Of a stretch of DNA of 64,000 nucleotides, positions 33,507-47,428 are shown in pieces. Origin of the DNA: Nonomuraea soli (GTDB taxonomy: Bacteria > Actinomycetota > Actinomycetes > Streptosporangiales > Streptosporangiaceae); the NCBI RefSeq assembly GCF_013761175.1, contig NZ_JACDUR010000002.1, positions 502,816 to 566,815 on the forward strand. The letters are read 5' to 3'. The position numbers were made by a program, and so were the translations under genes. Below the pieces are notes generated by a model. The model was given only the letters and a program-made list of their open reading frames with translations, was not told the origin of the DNA and ran no database searches. Within the stretch, counting starts at the first letter, position 1; the number at the start of each line of letters is the position of its first letter.

Positions 33507-34334
33507 TCATTTCTTCCGGCCGATACCGGAGTAGATCATGCGCGCCAGCTCGGGATCCCAGAACGCCGTGTCCTCGCCGTCGCCGAACGGCCACACCTCC
33601 ACCACCCCGTTGGCCAGGCCGGGCTCGATGAGCTCGAAATCGCCGAAGAAGGCGCGCACCTCGGCCTCTCCGCGCGGGCACATCGGGCTGCTGGCGTGCT
33701 TGTACAGCTCGACCACCTGGTCGATGCGCTCGGGCACCGTGTCGCCCGCCACGTGCGCCACCGCCAGGTAGCTGCCAGGCGCCAGAGCGTCGCGGTAGCC
33801 CTCGACGATGTCGTGGGGACGCTCGGCGTCGGGCACGAAATGCAGGATGAAGAGCATCAGCACGGCGACGGGCCGGGAGAAGTCGAGCAGCTCGCGCACG
33901 GCGGGATCGGCCAGGACCGCCCCGGGGTCGCGCACGTCGCCCTGGACCATGCGCACCAGCGACGGCTCGTCCTCCAGCAGCGCGCGGCCGTGGGCGCACA
34001 CCACAGGATCGTTGTCGACGTAGACCACGCGGGCGTCGGGCGCGGAGCGGTGGGCGATCTCGTGCACGTTCTGGTGGGCGGGCAGGCCCGAGCCCAGGTC
34101 GAGGAACTGGCGCACGCCCTGCCCGACCAGGTACTCCACGAAGCGGCCCACCATCCTGCGATACATCCTGGTGGAGTCGCGCGTCTCGGGCAGCACGGTC
34201 AGCACGAGCTCGGCCAGCTCGCGGTCGGCTCTGAAGTTGTCCTTGCCGCCCAGGAGGTAGTCGTAGACCCGGGCGGCGTTGGGGATCGTGGGATCGACTC
34301 CCGCGGGGGCCACTTCGTCGGTCATGCCACACAT
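33507..34334 (-). CDS. DUF574/Methyltransf_19 SAM-dependent methyltransferase
   Basis: 275 residues (an alternative ATG at 34325 gives 272). It has the family pattern of actinomycete DUF574 proteins (PF04672): PNAARVYDYLLGGKDNF, REFLDLGSGLP-like SAM motif (QFLDLGSGLPAHQNVHEIA), ARVVYVDNDPVVCAHGRALL, and SRPVAVLMLFILHFVPD. Many paralogues usually occur per genome and the substrates are unknown. It is transcribed toward the orphan kinase, 58 bases away. Confidence 0.92.
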   Translation of the reverse strand: MCGMTDEVAPAGVDPTIPNAARVYDYLLGGKDNFRADRELAELVLTVLPETRDSTRMYRRMVGRFVEYLVGQGVRQFLDLGSGLPAHQNVHEIAHRSAPDARVVYVDNDPVVCAHGRALLEDEPSLVRMVQGDVRDPGAVLADPAVRELLDFSRPVAVLMLFILHFVPDAERPHDIVEGYRDALAPGSYLAVAHVAGDTVPERIDQVVELYKHASSPMCPRGEAEVRAFFGDFELIEPGLANGVVEVWPFGDGEDTAFWDPELARMIYSGIGRKK

Positions 34335-34371
34335 GATCGCGAAATATCAGCCCACGCGGGAGTGAACCCGG

Positions 34372-40092
<5,721 letters not shown>

Positions 40093-40101
40093 GGCAAACT
40101 C

Positions 40102-40153
40102 CAGCGGAGTGTGAAATTTCGGGGAATGCCCGGAACGTACTCACACTCCGCTG
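40102..40153 (-). promoter_or_regulatory. 13-bp perfect inverted repeat over the pulA ribosome-binding site
   Basis: CAGCGGAGTGTGA (40102-40114) and TCACACTCCGCTG (40141-40153) are exact complements with a 26-base spacer that can itself fold (CGGG/CCCG). On the pulA mRNA the 3' arm ends on the first G of the GGAG ribosome-binding site. It could be an RNA switch masking the site, or a DNA operator dyad. Confidence 0.75.
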
Positions 40154-40157
40154 ATCG

Positions 40158-40171
40158 TGCAAGTGCTTGCA
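40158..40171. promoter_or_regulatory. MalR-type operator upstream of pulA
   Basis: TGCAAGTGCTTGCA, a dyad with perfect 6-bp arms (TGCAAG/CTTGCA) in the 86-base gap between pulA and the upstream alpha-glucosidase. The CTTGCA core matches the elements at the other maltose promoters here. Confidence 0.75.
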
Positions 40172-40178
40172 GAAAGTT

Positions 40179-41717
40179 TCAAACCCGCACCCACACCGTC
40201 GTGTCCGCAGGCACCTCCCCGTCCTCCGCCACCGGACCGCTGGCCAGCAGAATCTCCCCCTCCAGCCCGAGCTCGCGCAGGCGGACGGGCCCGTCGCCCG
40301 CGTTGAGCACCACGGCCAGCCCCGGCTCGCGCACCAGCGCCAGTACGTCCTTGGGCGTCGTCAGCCACGACAGCGTGCCCAGCCCGAGGGCGGGATGCGA
40401 CCGCCTGATCCGCAGCGCCTCCCGGTAGAGGTTGAGCGTCGACGACGGGTCGTCCTCCTGCGCCTCGGCGGTGAGCGCCGACCAGTGGCCGGGCTGCGGC
40501 AGCCAGGGCGCCGCCGAGCCCGCGGGACCGAAGCCGAATCCGTCGGCGGCCGTGCCCGACCAGGGCAGCGGCACCCGGCAACCGTCGCGGCTCTCGCCGC
40601 TGCGCAGCCAGGCCGGGTCCTCCTTGAGGTGGTCGGGCACCTCGACCTCGTCGAGGCCGAGCTCCTCACCCTGGTAGAGGTAGGCGGAGCCGGGCAGGGC
40701 CAGCATGAGCAGCGAGGCCGCGCGGGCCTTGGCGAGCGAGCCGTACCTGGTGACGTGGCGCGGCTTGTCATGGTTGGACAGCACCCACGTCGTCGGCGCG
40801 CCGACGACGGCCGCCTCGGCCAGCGACCTGTCGATGACCTCGCGGAAGGACTTGGCCTCGAAGTCGGCCATCATGAACTCGAAGTTGAAGGCCTGGTGCA
40901 GCTCGTCGGGGCCGACGTAGCGGGCCAGGCGCTCGGGCGTGGCCACCCACGCCTCGGCCACCGCCATCCGGCCGCCGGGGTAGGAGTCGAGGATCGGCCG
41001 CCACTCGCGGTAGATCTCGTGCACCCGGTCCTGGTCGAAGTAGGGCACGGTCTCGTCGCCCAGCATCTCGGCCTGGCGGCCCTCCTTGGGGCCGACGTCC
41101 GGCAGGCCCGGGGCCTTGATCATGCCGTGGGCGACGTCGACGCGGAAGCCGTCGACGCCCCGGTCGAGCCAGAAGCGCAGGACGGCGTGGAACTCCTCGC
41201 GGACCTCGGGGTTCTCCCAGTTGAGGTCGGGCTGCTCCGGGGCGAACAGGTGCAGGTACCAGGAGCCGTCGGGCAGCTGGGTCCAGGCGGAGCCGCCGAA
41301 GATCGACTCCCAGTCGTTGGGCGCGTCGCGGAAGATGTACCGCTCCCTGTTGACGCCTTGCAGCGCCTCCTGAAACCACGCGTGCTCCGAGGAGGTGTGG
41401 TTCGGTACGAGGTCGACGATCACCCGCAGGCCCAGCGTGTGCGCCTCGGCCACCAGCGCGTCGAAGTCGGCCAGGCTGCCGAAGCGGGGGTCGACGTCGC
41501 GGTAGTCGGCCACGTCGTAGCCGCCGTCGGCGAGCGGCGAGGTGTAGAAGGGGCTCAGCCAGAGCGCGTCGACGCCGAGTCCGGCCAGGTAGGGCAGCCG
41601 CTGCCGCACGCCGCCCAGGTCCCCGGTGCCGTCGCCGTCGGAGTCGGAGAAGCTGCGGGGGTAGACCTGGTAGACGACGGCGTCGCGCCACCAGTCGGGA
41701 TTCTCGAGCATCTTCAC
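40179..41717 (-). CDS. aglA: GH13 alpha-glucosidase (AglA type), copy 1
   Basis: 512 residues from the GTG at 41717 (an in-frame ATG at 41711 gives 510). No signal peptide, so cytoplasmic. It is an oligo-1,6/alpha-glucosidase-like GH13 enzyme: WWRDAVVYQVYPRSFSDSDGDG, VDLVPNHTSSEH, nucleophile Asp in GVDGFRVDVAHGM, acid Glu in MAVAEAW, and VLSNHDKPR. It would release glucose from imported maltodextrins. It is divergent from malE, and CTTGC repeats in the shared promoter fit MalR control. It is about 60 percent alike by eye to the copy at 53567-55030. Confidence 0.92.
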   Translation of the reverse strand: MKMLENPDWWRDAVVYQVYPRSFSDSDGDGTGDLGGVRQRLPYLAGLGVDALWLSPFYTSPLADGGYDVADYRDVDPRFGSLADFDALVAEAHTLGLRVIVDLVPNHTSSEHAWFQEALQGVNRERYIFRDAPNDWESIFGGSAWTQLPDGSWYLHLFAPEQPDLNWENPEVREEFHAVLRFWLDRGVDGFRVDVAHGMIKAPGLPDVGPKEGRQAEMLGDETVPYFDQDRVHEIYREWRPILDSYPGGRMAVAEAWVATPERLARYVGPDELHQAFNFEFMMADFEAKSFREVIDRSLAEAAVVGAPTTWVLSNHDKPRHVTRYGSLAKARAASLLMLALPGSAYLYQGEELGLDEVEVPDHLKEDPAWLRSGESRDGCRVPLPWSGTAADGFGFGPAGSAAPWLPQPGHWSALTAEAQEDDPSSTLNLYREALRIRRSHPALGLGTLSWLTTPKDVLALVREPGLAVVLNAGDGPVRLRELGLEGEILLASGPVAEDGEVPADTTVWVRV

Positions 41718-41769
41718 GGGCGGCCTATCCTTCGAGTTCAGCGGAGCGTAACGACAGGGTAGAGCGTAA

Positions 41770-41784
41770 CTTGCTGCAACTTGC
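41770..41784. promoter_or_regulatory. MalR-type direct repeat, aglA side
   Basis: CTTGC-tgcaa-CTTGC (41770-41774, 41780-41784): two CTTGC units 10 bp apart, one helical turn. Streptomyces MalR recognises directly repeated CTTGCAG motifs. A direct repeat GAGCGTAAC also occurs at 41744-41752 and 41762-41770. Confidence 0.72.
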
Positions 41785-41851
41785 GACGGCCACCATCTCG
41801 TCAAGACCGGATATGTCCCCTCTAATACGGACTCAATCCTGTAAAAAGTCT

Positions 41852-41876
41852 TTGCAAGTTCTTCCAATCCTTGCAA
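41852..41876. promoter_or_regulatory. MalR-type operator upstream of malE
   Basis: TTGCAAG (41852-41858) and CTTGCAA (41870-41876) form a perfect 7-bp inverted repeat with an 11-base spacer, about 55 bases before malE. It shares its core with the other maltose operators. Confidence 0.75.
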
Positions 41877-41931
41877 CAAGCCGCTAACGTCCCCGACACA
41901 TCTTCTAGTGACCCCCTAACAGGAGGACCCG

Positions 41932-43200
41932 ATGCGCATCCGCGCCCTGGCCACCCTCGCGGGCCTTGCTCTCGCCGCCGCGGCCTGCGGCAACAGCGCC
42001 GAGGCACCCGCGGCCGCACCGACCTCGGCGGCTCCCGCCCCCTCCAGCGCCGCGCCCGCCGCGGGCGGCAAGCTGGTGATCTGGTCGGAAGGCGCCAAGC
42101 GCACCGCAGCCCTCAAGCCGTTCGCCGAGCAGTTCGGCGCCGAGAACGGCGTGACGGTCGAGATCAAGGAGATCACCGAGAACCCGCAGCAGACCTTCGT
42201 CACCGCCTCCCAGCAGGGCAGCGGCCCCGACGTGATGGTCGGCGCGCACGACTGGATCGGCAACATGGTGCAGAACGGCGCCGTCGAGCCGGTCAACCTG
42301 ACCGACGAGCAGAAGGCCGGCTTCAACCCGGTCGCCGTCAAGGCCGTGACCTTCAACGGCCAGGTCTACGGCGCGCCGTACGCCGTGGAGAACCTCGCCC
42401 TCATCCGCAACACCGACCTGGTCGCCGACGCTCCCGCGACCTTCGACGAGGTGGCCGCCAAGGGCCTGGCGCTCAAGAAGGACGGCAAGGTCAAGGAGGC
42501 CCTCTGCCTCCAGGTCGCGCAGGTCGGCGACGCCTACCACGCCTACCCGCTGTTCTCCTCCGCGGGAGGCTCGCTGTTCGGCGCCACCGCCACCGGCGAC
42601 CCCGACCCCAAGCAGGTCCAGATCGGCACCGGCGACTCGGTCAAGGCCTGGGGCAAGCTCGGCGAGCTGGGCAAGAAGGGCGTGCTGAAGACCTCCATCA
42701 CCCCGGAGAACAGCATCCCGACCTTCGCCAAGGGCGACTGCGCCTTCCTCGTCTCCGGCCCGTGGGCCATGAACGACGTCAGGAAGTCGGGCCTGAAGTA
42801 CGACATCTCCGCGATCCCCGCCTTCGAGGGCGGCAAGCCGGCCACCCCGTTCGTCGGCGTGCAGGCCTTCTTCGTGGCCGCCAAGGGCCAGAACAAGACC
42901 CTCGCCCAGGAGTTCGTCACCAACTACGTGACCAACACCGACGTCGCCAAGGCGCTCTACGACGCCGACCCGCGTCCCCCGGCGCTGACCGCCGCCATGG
43001 ACCTGGTCAAGGGCAACGACCCCGACCTGGCCAAGTTCCTCGACGCGGGCAAGGACGGCCTGCCCATGCCCGCCATCCCCGAGATGTCGGCCATCTGGGA
43101 GCCGTTCGGCATCGCCGAGGCCTCGGTGATCAAGGGCGGCGACGCCGCCAAGGCCGCCGGCGCCGCGCAGAAGGCCGTCGAGAAGTCGCTCGCCAAGTAA
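41932..43200 (+). CDS. malE: maltose/maltodextrin-binding lipoprotein MalE
   Basis: 422 residues. The lipobox LAAAAC gives Cys19 as the lipidated residue, followed by an Ala/Pro/Ser tether (about 20-50). The mature part is a family 1 solute-binding protein close to maltose-binding proteins: LVIWSEGAKRTAALKPFAEQF, GPDVMVGAHDWIGNM, YGAPYAVENLALIRN, and FLVSGPWAMND. AGGAGG stands 7 bases before the ATG. It is the first gene of malEFG and lies behind MalR-type operators. The GH13 neighbours support maltodextrin as ligand. Confidence 0.95.
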   Translation: MRIRALATLAGLALAAAACGNSAEAPAAAPTSAAPAPSSAAPAAGGKLVIWSEGAKRTAALKPFAEQFGAENGVTVEIKEITENPQQTFVTASQQGSGPDVMVGAHDWIGNMVQNGAVEPVNLTDEQKAGFNPVAVKAVTFNGQVYGAPYAVENLALIRNTDLVADAPATFDEVAAKGLALKKDGKVKEALCLQVAQVGDAYHAYPLFSSAGGSLFGATATGDPDPKQVQIGTGDSVKAWGKLGELGKKGVLKTSITPENSIPTFAKGDCAFLVSGPWAMNDVRKSGLKYDISAIPAFEGGKPATPFVGVQAFFVAAKGQNKTLAQEFVTNYVTNTDVAKALYDADPRPPALTAAMDLVKGNDPDLAKFLDAGKDGLPMPAIPEMSAIWEPFGIAEASVIKGGDAAKAAGAAQKAVEKSLAK

Positions 43201-43222
43201 GCACCGGCGAGGCGACAAGACG

Positions 43223-44806
43223 ATGAGCGCGCCCAGCGTGATCGATCCGCCGAAGAAGGCCGCGCGGCACTCCGCCGCGCGGCCGGCCCGCAGGCAGGTG
43301 ACCACGGCTTTCGTGGTCACCCGCGTGGCGGTCCTGGCCGTGGCGGCGGCCCTGCTCCTCTACGCGGTGCCGCCCCTGGTGGCGGCCGAGTCGTGGGTGG
43401 CGCTGGCGGTGGTGATCGCCGTCTCCGCTGTCCTCGGCTACCTCTACCTGAGCCGCAGGTTCGTCCCGGCCAAGTACCTGGTGCCCGGGACGATCTTCCT
43501 GCTGGCCTTCCAGGTCTTCCCGGTGCTGTTCACCTTCAGCACGTCGGTGACGAACTTCGGCGACGGCCACCGCGGCACCAAGGCCGAGGCCGTCACCGCG
43601 ATCGAGGCCTCCTCGCTCAAGCAGGTGCCGGGATCGCCCTCCTACCAGCTGTCGGCGGCGACCAAGGACGGCGAGCTGGTCTTCCTGCTCACCGACCCCG
43701 CCACCAAGCAGGTCCAGGAGGGTTCCACCGACGGCCTGGCCCCGGTCGAGGGCGCCACGCTGGGCATGACCGGCAAGGTCACCGCCGCACCCGGCTACAC
43801 CGTGCTGACCACCGCCCAGGCGGCCGCGCGCGGCAAGGAGATCGCCGCGATCACCGTGCCCACCCGGGGCGGAGCCATCAAGGCCAACGGCCTCAGCCGC
43901 GCGGTCGAGGCGAAGGCCAGCATGGTCTACGACGCCTCCTGCGACTGCATCCAGGGCGAGAACGGCCCGTGGAAGGCCAGCGAGGCGACGGGTTACTTCG
44001 TCAACCCCGCGGGCGACGTGCTCTCCCAGGGCTGGCAGGTCAACGTCGGGCTCGACAACTTCGTGCGCGTGATGACCGACCCCACGATCAACACCAACTT
44101 CCTGGGCGTCTTCGCCTGGAACCTGACCTTCGCGCTCGGCTCGGTGCTGACGACGTTCGCGCTCGGCATGGCCGTGGCGCTGGCGCTGCACCACCCGAAG
44201 ATGCGCGGCGTCAAGATCTACCGCATCCTGCTGATCCTGCCCTATGCCATGCCGGCGTTCGCGATGCTGCTGATCTGGCGCGACATGTTCAACAAGGACT
44301 TCGGCCTGGTCAACCAGCTCACCGGCCTGACCACCGACTGGCTCGGCCAGCCGACCACCGCCCGCCTGGCGGTGCTGCTGGTCAACCTCTGGCTGGGTTT
44401 CCCGTACATGTTCCTGGTCACCACCGGCGCGCTGCAGGCCATCCCGCGCGAGCTGACCGAGGCCGCGGGTCTCGACGGCGCCAACGCGTGGAACGCCTTC
44501 CGCCGGGTGACGCTGCCGCTGCTGCTGGTGGCGCTCTCCCCGCTGCTGGTCGCCTCGTTCGCGTTCAACTTCAACAACTTCAACGCCATCCAGCTGACCA
44601 CCGCGGGCGGGCCGTTCGACGTCGACAGCATCAGGGTCGGCGCCACCGACCTGCTGATCACCTACACCTTCCGGCTGGCGTTCGGCAGCGGCTCGGCGCA
44701 GTTCGGCTTCGCCGCCGCCATCTCGGTGTTCATCTTCGCCATCGTGGCCGTGCTGTCGGCGGTCGGCTTCCGGCGTACCCGCAAGCAGGAGGACGTCTAC
44801 CGATGA
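43223..44806 (+). CDS. malF: maltodextrin ABC permease MalF with large extracytoplasmic insert
   Basis: 527 residues, much longer than CebF. Two helices near 28-75 and one near 84-104 come first. An extracytoplasmic domain of about 170 residues (about 110-285) follows, equivalent in place to the P2 loop of E. coli MalF, which touches the binding protein. The permease core follows with the EAA loop LTEAAGLDGANAWNAFRRVTLPL and FNFNNFNAIQLTTAGGP. A CDC motif lies in the insert. The stop overlaps malG (ATGA). Confidence 0.95.
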   Translation: MSAPSVIDPPKKAARHSAARPARRQVTTAFVVTRVAVLAVAAALLLYAVPPLVAAESWVALAVVIAVSAVLGYLYLSRRFVPAKYLVPGTIFLLAFQVFPVLFTFSTSVTNFGDGHRGTKAEAVTAIEASSLKQVPGSPSYQLSAATKDGELVFLLTDPATKQVQEGSTDGLAPVEGATLGMTGKVTAAPGYTVLTTAQAAARGKEIAAITVPTRGGAIKANGLSRAVEAKASMVYDASCDCIQGENGPWKASEATGYFVNPAGDVLSQGWQVNVGLDNFVRVMTDPTINTNFLGVFAWNLTFALGSVLTTFALGMAVALALHHPKMRGVKIYRILLILPYAMPAFAMLLIWRDMFNKDFGLVNQLTGLTTDWLGQPTTARLAVLLVNLWLGFPYMFLVTTGALQAIPRELTEAAGLDGANAWNAFRRVTLPLLLVALSPLLVASFAFNFNNFNAIQLTTAGGPFDVDSIRVGATDLLITYTFRLAFGSGSAQFGFAAAISVFIFAIVAVLSAVGFRRTRKQEDVYR

Positions 44807-45642
44807 AGCTCGCCTGGCGGCACGCCTTCCTCGTCCTGATCGTCGCCTTCTCGCTGTTCCCGATCGTCTTCGTGATCTCGGCGGCCATCAACCCGCTCGG
44901 CACCCTGGGCTCCTCGACCCTGGTGCCGACGGGCGCCAGCCTCGGCAACTTCGCCGACCTGCTGACCTCGGACGTCTACCCGTTCAAGACGTGGTTCGTG
45001 AACTCGATCGTGCTGGCGCTGATGGCCTCCTTCACCAGCCTGCTGCTGAGCCTGCTGGCCGCCTACGCCTTCAGCCGCATGCGCTTCAAGGGCCGCAGGG
45101 TCGGCATGCTCACGCTCCTGCTGGTGCAGATGTTCCCGCAGTTCCTGGCGGTCGTGGCGATCTTCATGATCTTCACCGAGATCTCCGACCTCTACCCGGC
45201 CTTCGGCTTCGACACCGTCTCCGGCCTCATGCTGCTCTACATGGGCGGCGCGCTGGGCGCCAACACGTGGCTCATGAAGGGCTTCCTGGACACCGTGCCC
45301 AAGGAGCTCGACGAGTCGGCCACCGTCGACGGCGCCACCCACACGCAGATCTTCTGGAGGATCATCCTCCCCCTGGTCACCCCCATCCTGGCGGTCACCG
45401 GGCTGCTGGCCTTCATCGGCTACATGAGCGAGTTCATCATGGCCAGCGTGTTCCTGCGCGACCCCTCGAGCAAGACCCTGGCCGTCGGCATGTACGGCAT
45501 GCTCGTGGGCGACGCGCGCAACACCAACTTCGGCATGTTCGCCGCAGGCACGCTCATCACCGCGATCCCCACGGTGGGCGTCTTCCTGTGGCTCCAGCGC
45601 TACATCGTCTCCGGCCTGACGTCCGGGGCGGTTAAGGGATAA
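44803..45642 (+). CDS. malG: maltodextrin ABC permease MalG
   Basis: 279 residues from the ATG at 44803, which overlaps the malF stop. Six membrane helices, the EAA motif LDESATVDGATHTQIFWRIILPL, and the MalG-type C terminus QRYIVSGLTSGAVKG are seen. It pairs with MalF. Neither this operon nor the ceb operon has an ATPase gene, so MsiK at 52038 is the likely engine. Confidence 0.95.
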   Translation: MKLAWRHAFLVLIVAFSLFPIVFVISAAINPLGTLGSSTLVPTGASLGNFADLLTSDVYPFKTWFVNSIVLALMASFTSLLLSLLAAYAFSRMRFKGRRVGMLTLLLVQMFPQFLAVVAIFMIFTEISDLYPAFGFDTVSGLMLLYMGGALGANTWLMKGFLDTVPKELDESATVDGATHTQIFWRIILPLVTPILAVTGLLAFIGYMSEFIMASVFLRDPSSKTLAVGMYGMLVGDARNTNFGMFAAGTLITAIPTVGVFLWLQRYIVSGLTSGAVKG

Positions 45643-45644
45643 AG

Positions 45645-47402
45645 GTGCTCAACCAGCCTCACCACGATGGTTCCCCGCTCTACGTCTCCACCCTCACCCC
45701 GCAGCCCGGCGAGCGGGTGACGGTCTGGGTGCGCGTGCCGTACGCCGCCGAAAGCGTGCTCGTGCGGACCGTCCACGACGGCGAGCCGCGCTACGCCGCC
45801 GCCGCCGTCGACACCGCGCGCACCGGCAGGCCGGTCGCGGGGTACGGCGGCGCCGACGTCTGGTGGTCGGCCGAGATCACCGCCTTCAACGCGGTGACCC
45901 CCTACCGGTTCCTCGTCGACGGCCGGTGGCTGACCGCGGGCGGCCTGGTCGACCACGACGTGCCCGACGCGACCGACTTCAAGCTCGTCACCCATGCCCC
46001 GCCGCCCGCCTGGCTGGCCGGCGCGGTGGTCTACCAGATCTTCCCCGACCGCTACGCCCGCTCCGGGGCCGAGCGCGACCTGCCCGACTGGGTGCTGCCG
46101 CGCGAGTGGGACCGCGACCCGGTCATCCCGCGCGGCCCCGGCGTCGCCGAGCAGTTCTACGGCGGCGACCTCGACGGCATCGCCGAGCGCCTCGACCACA
46201 TCCAGGAGCTCGGCGCCGACGTCGTCTACCTGACACCGTTCTTCCCCGCCCGCTCCAACCACCGCTACGACGCCTCCAGCTTCGACCGGGTCGACCCGCT
46301 GCTCGGCGGCGACGAGGCGTTGCGGCGGCTCTCGGAGGCAGTGCACGAACGCGGCATGAAGCTGCTGGGCGACATCACCACCAACCACTGCGGGGAGGCG
46401 CACGAGTGGTTCACCACCGCGGTCTCCGACGTCAACGCCGCCGAACGGGAGATGTTCTACTTCGACCCGGAGACCGGCGACTACGAGTCGTGGTGGGGCG
46501 TGAAGTCGCTGCCCAAGCTCAACTGGAACAGCCCGCTGGTCCGTGAGCGCATGACGGACGTGCTGGTGAAGTGGCTGTCGGTGCTCGACGGCTGGCGCGT
46601 CGACGTGGCCAACATGACCGGCAGGCTCGGCGCCGACGACATGGCCCACGAGGTGGCGCGCTCGCTGCGCCGCACCCTCGGCGACGTCGCCTTCATCGCC
46701 GAGCACAACCACGACGCCTCCGTCGACCTCGACCTCGACGGCTGGCAGGGCACCATGAACTACGCCGGCTTCACCCGGCCGGTGTGGAGCTGGCTGCGCG
46801 GCCCGCAGGTCGGCCTCGACACCTTCCTGGGCGTGCCGGGCGACGTGCCGCACCGCGACGGCAACCAGGCGCTGGCCACCTTCCGCGCCTTCGCGGCGCG
46901 CATGTCGTGGCGCTCGCTGACCCACTCGTGGAACCTGCTCGACTCCCACGACTCGCCGCGCGTGCGCACCGTCACCGGCGGCTTCGAACGCCACCTTCTC
47001 GCCCTGGGCCTGCAGGCCACGCTGCCCGGCACGCCGATGGTCTTCGCCGGCAGCGAGTTCGGCCTCACCGGCGTCAACGGCGAGCACTCCCGCACCCCGA
47101 TGCCCTGGGAGCGCGAGCGCGACGAGGCGATGCACGAGGCCTACAAGACGCTGCTGGGCCTGCGCCGCAGCGAGCCCGCGCTGCGCGAGGGCGGGCTGCG
47201 CTGGGTGCACGCCGACGCCGACCACCTGGTGTTCCTGCGCGAGACCGAGGCCGAGTCGCTCCTGGTCAGCGTGCGGCGGGCGCCGGGTCCCGAACTGGAG
47301 CTGCCCTTCTCCGGCCGGGGCGTGTACGGCGCCCAGGACATGCCGGAGCTGAAGATTGGCTGTGAAGGTCCGGCTTTGCGTATCTGGCGCCTCGCCCCCT
47401 GA
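45645..47402 (+). CDS. GH13_20-type cyclomaltodextrinase/maltogenic amylase-like enzyme
   Basis: 585 residues from a GTG 3 bases after the malG stop, with AAGGG upstream. An N-terminal Ig-like CBM34-type domain covers about 1-120 (TVWVRVPYAAESVLVR, PYRFLVDGRW). The catalytic barrel follows: VVYQIFPDRYAR, YLTPFFPARSNHRYDA, TTNHCGE, nucleophile Asp in GWRVDVANM, acid Glu in FIAEHNHD, and LDSHDSPR. GH13_20 enzymes cut maltodextrins, cyclodextrins or pullulan, usually inside the cell; no signal peptide is present. AEHNHD departs from the commoner GEIWHD motif. It is co-transcribed with malEFG. Confidence 0.9.
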   Translation: MLNQPHHDGSPLYVSTLTPQPGERVTVWVRVPYAAESVLVRTVHDGEPRYAAAAVDTARTGRPVAGYGGADVWWSAEITAFNAVTPYRFLVDGRWLTAGGLVDHDVPDATDFKLVTHAPPPAWLAGAVVYQIFPDRYARSGAERDLPDWVLPREWDRDPVIPRGPGVAEQFYGGDLDGIAERLDHIQELGADVVYLTPFFPARSNHRYDASSFDRVDPLLGGDEALRRLSEAVHERGMKLLGDITTNHCGEAHEWFTTAVSDVNAAEREMFYFDPETGDYESWWGVKSLPKLNWNSPLVRERMTDVLVKWLSVLDGWRVDVANMTGRLGADDMAHEVARSLRRTLGDVAFIAEHNHDASVDLDLDGWQGTMNYAGFTRPVWSWLRGPQVGLDTFLGVPGDVPHRDGNQALATFRAFAARMSWRSLTHSWNLLDSHDSPRVRTVTGGFERHLLALGLQATLPGTPMVFAGSEFGLTGVNGEHSRTPMPWERERDEAMHEAYKTLLGLRRSEPALREGGLRWVHADADHLVFLRETEAESLLVSVRRAPGPELELPFSGRGVYGAQDMPELKIGCEGPALRIWRLAP

Positions 47403-47428
47403 TCGTCAGGGCGCTAGCCTGCACGCCT

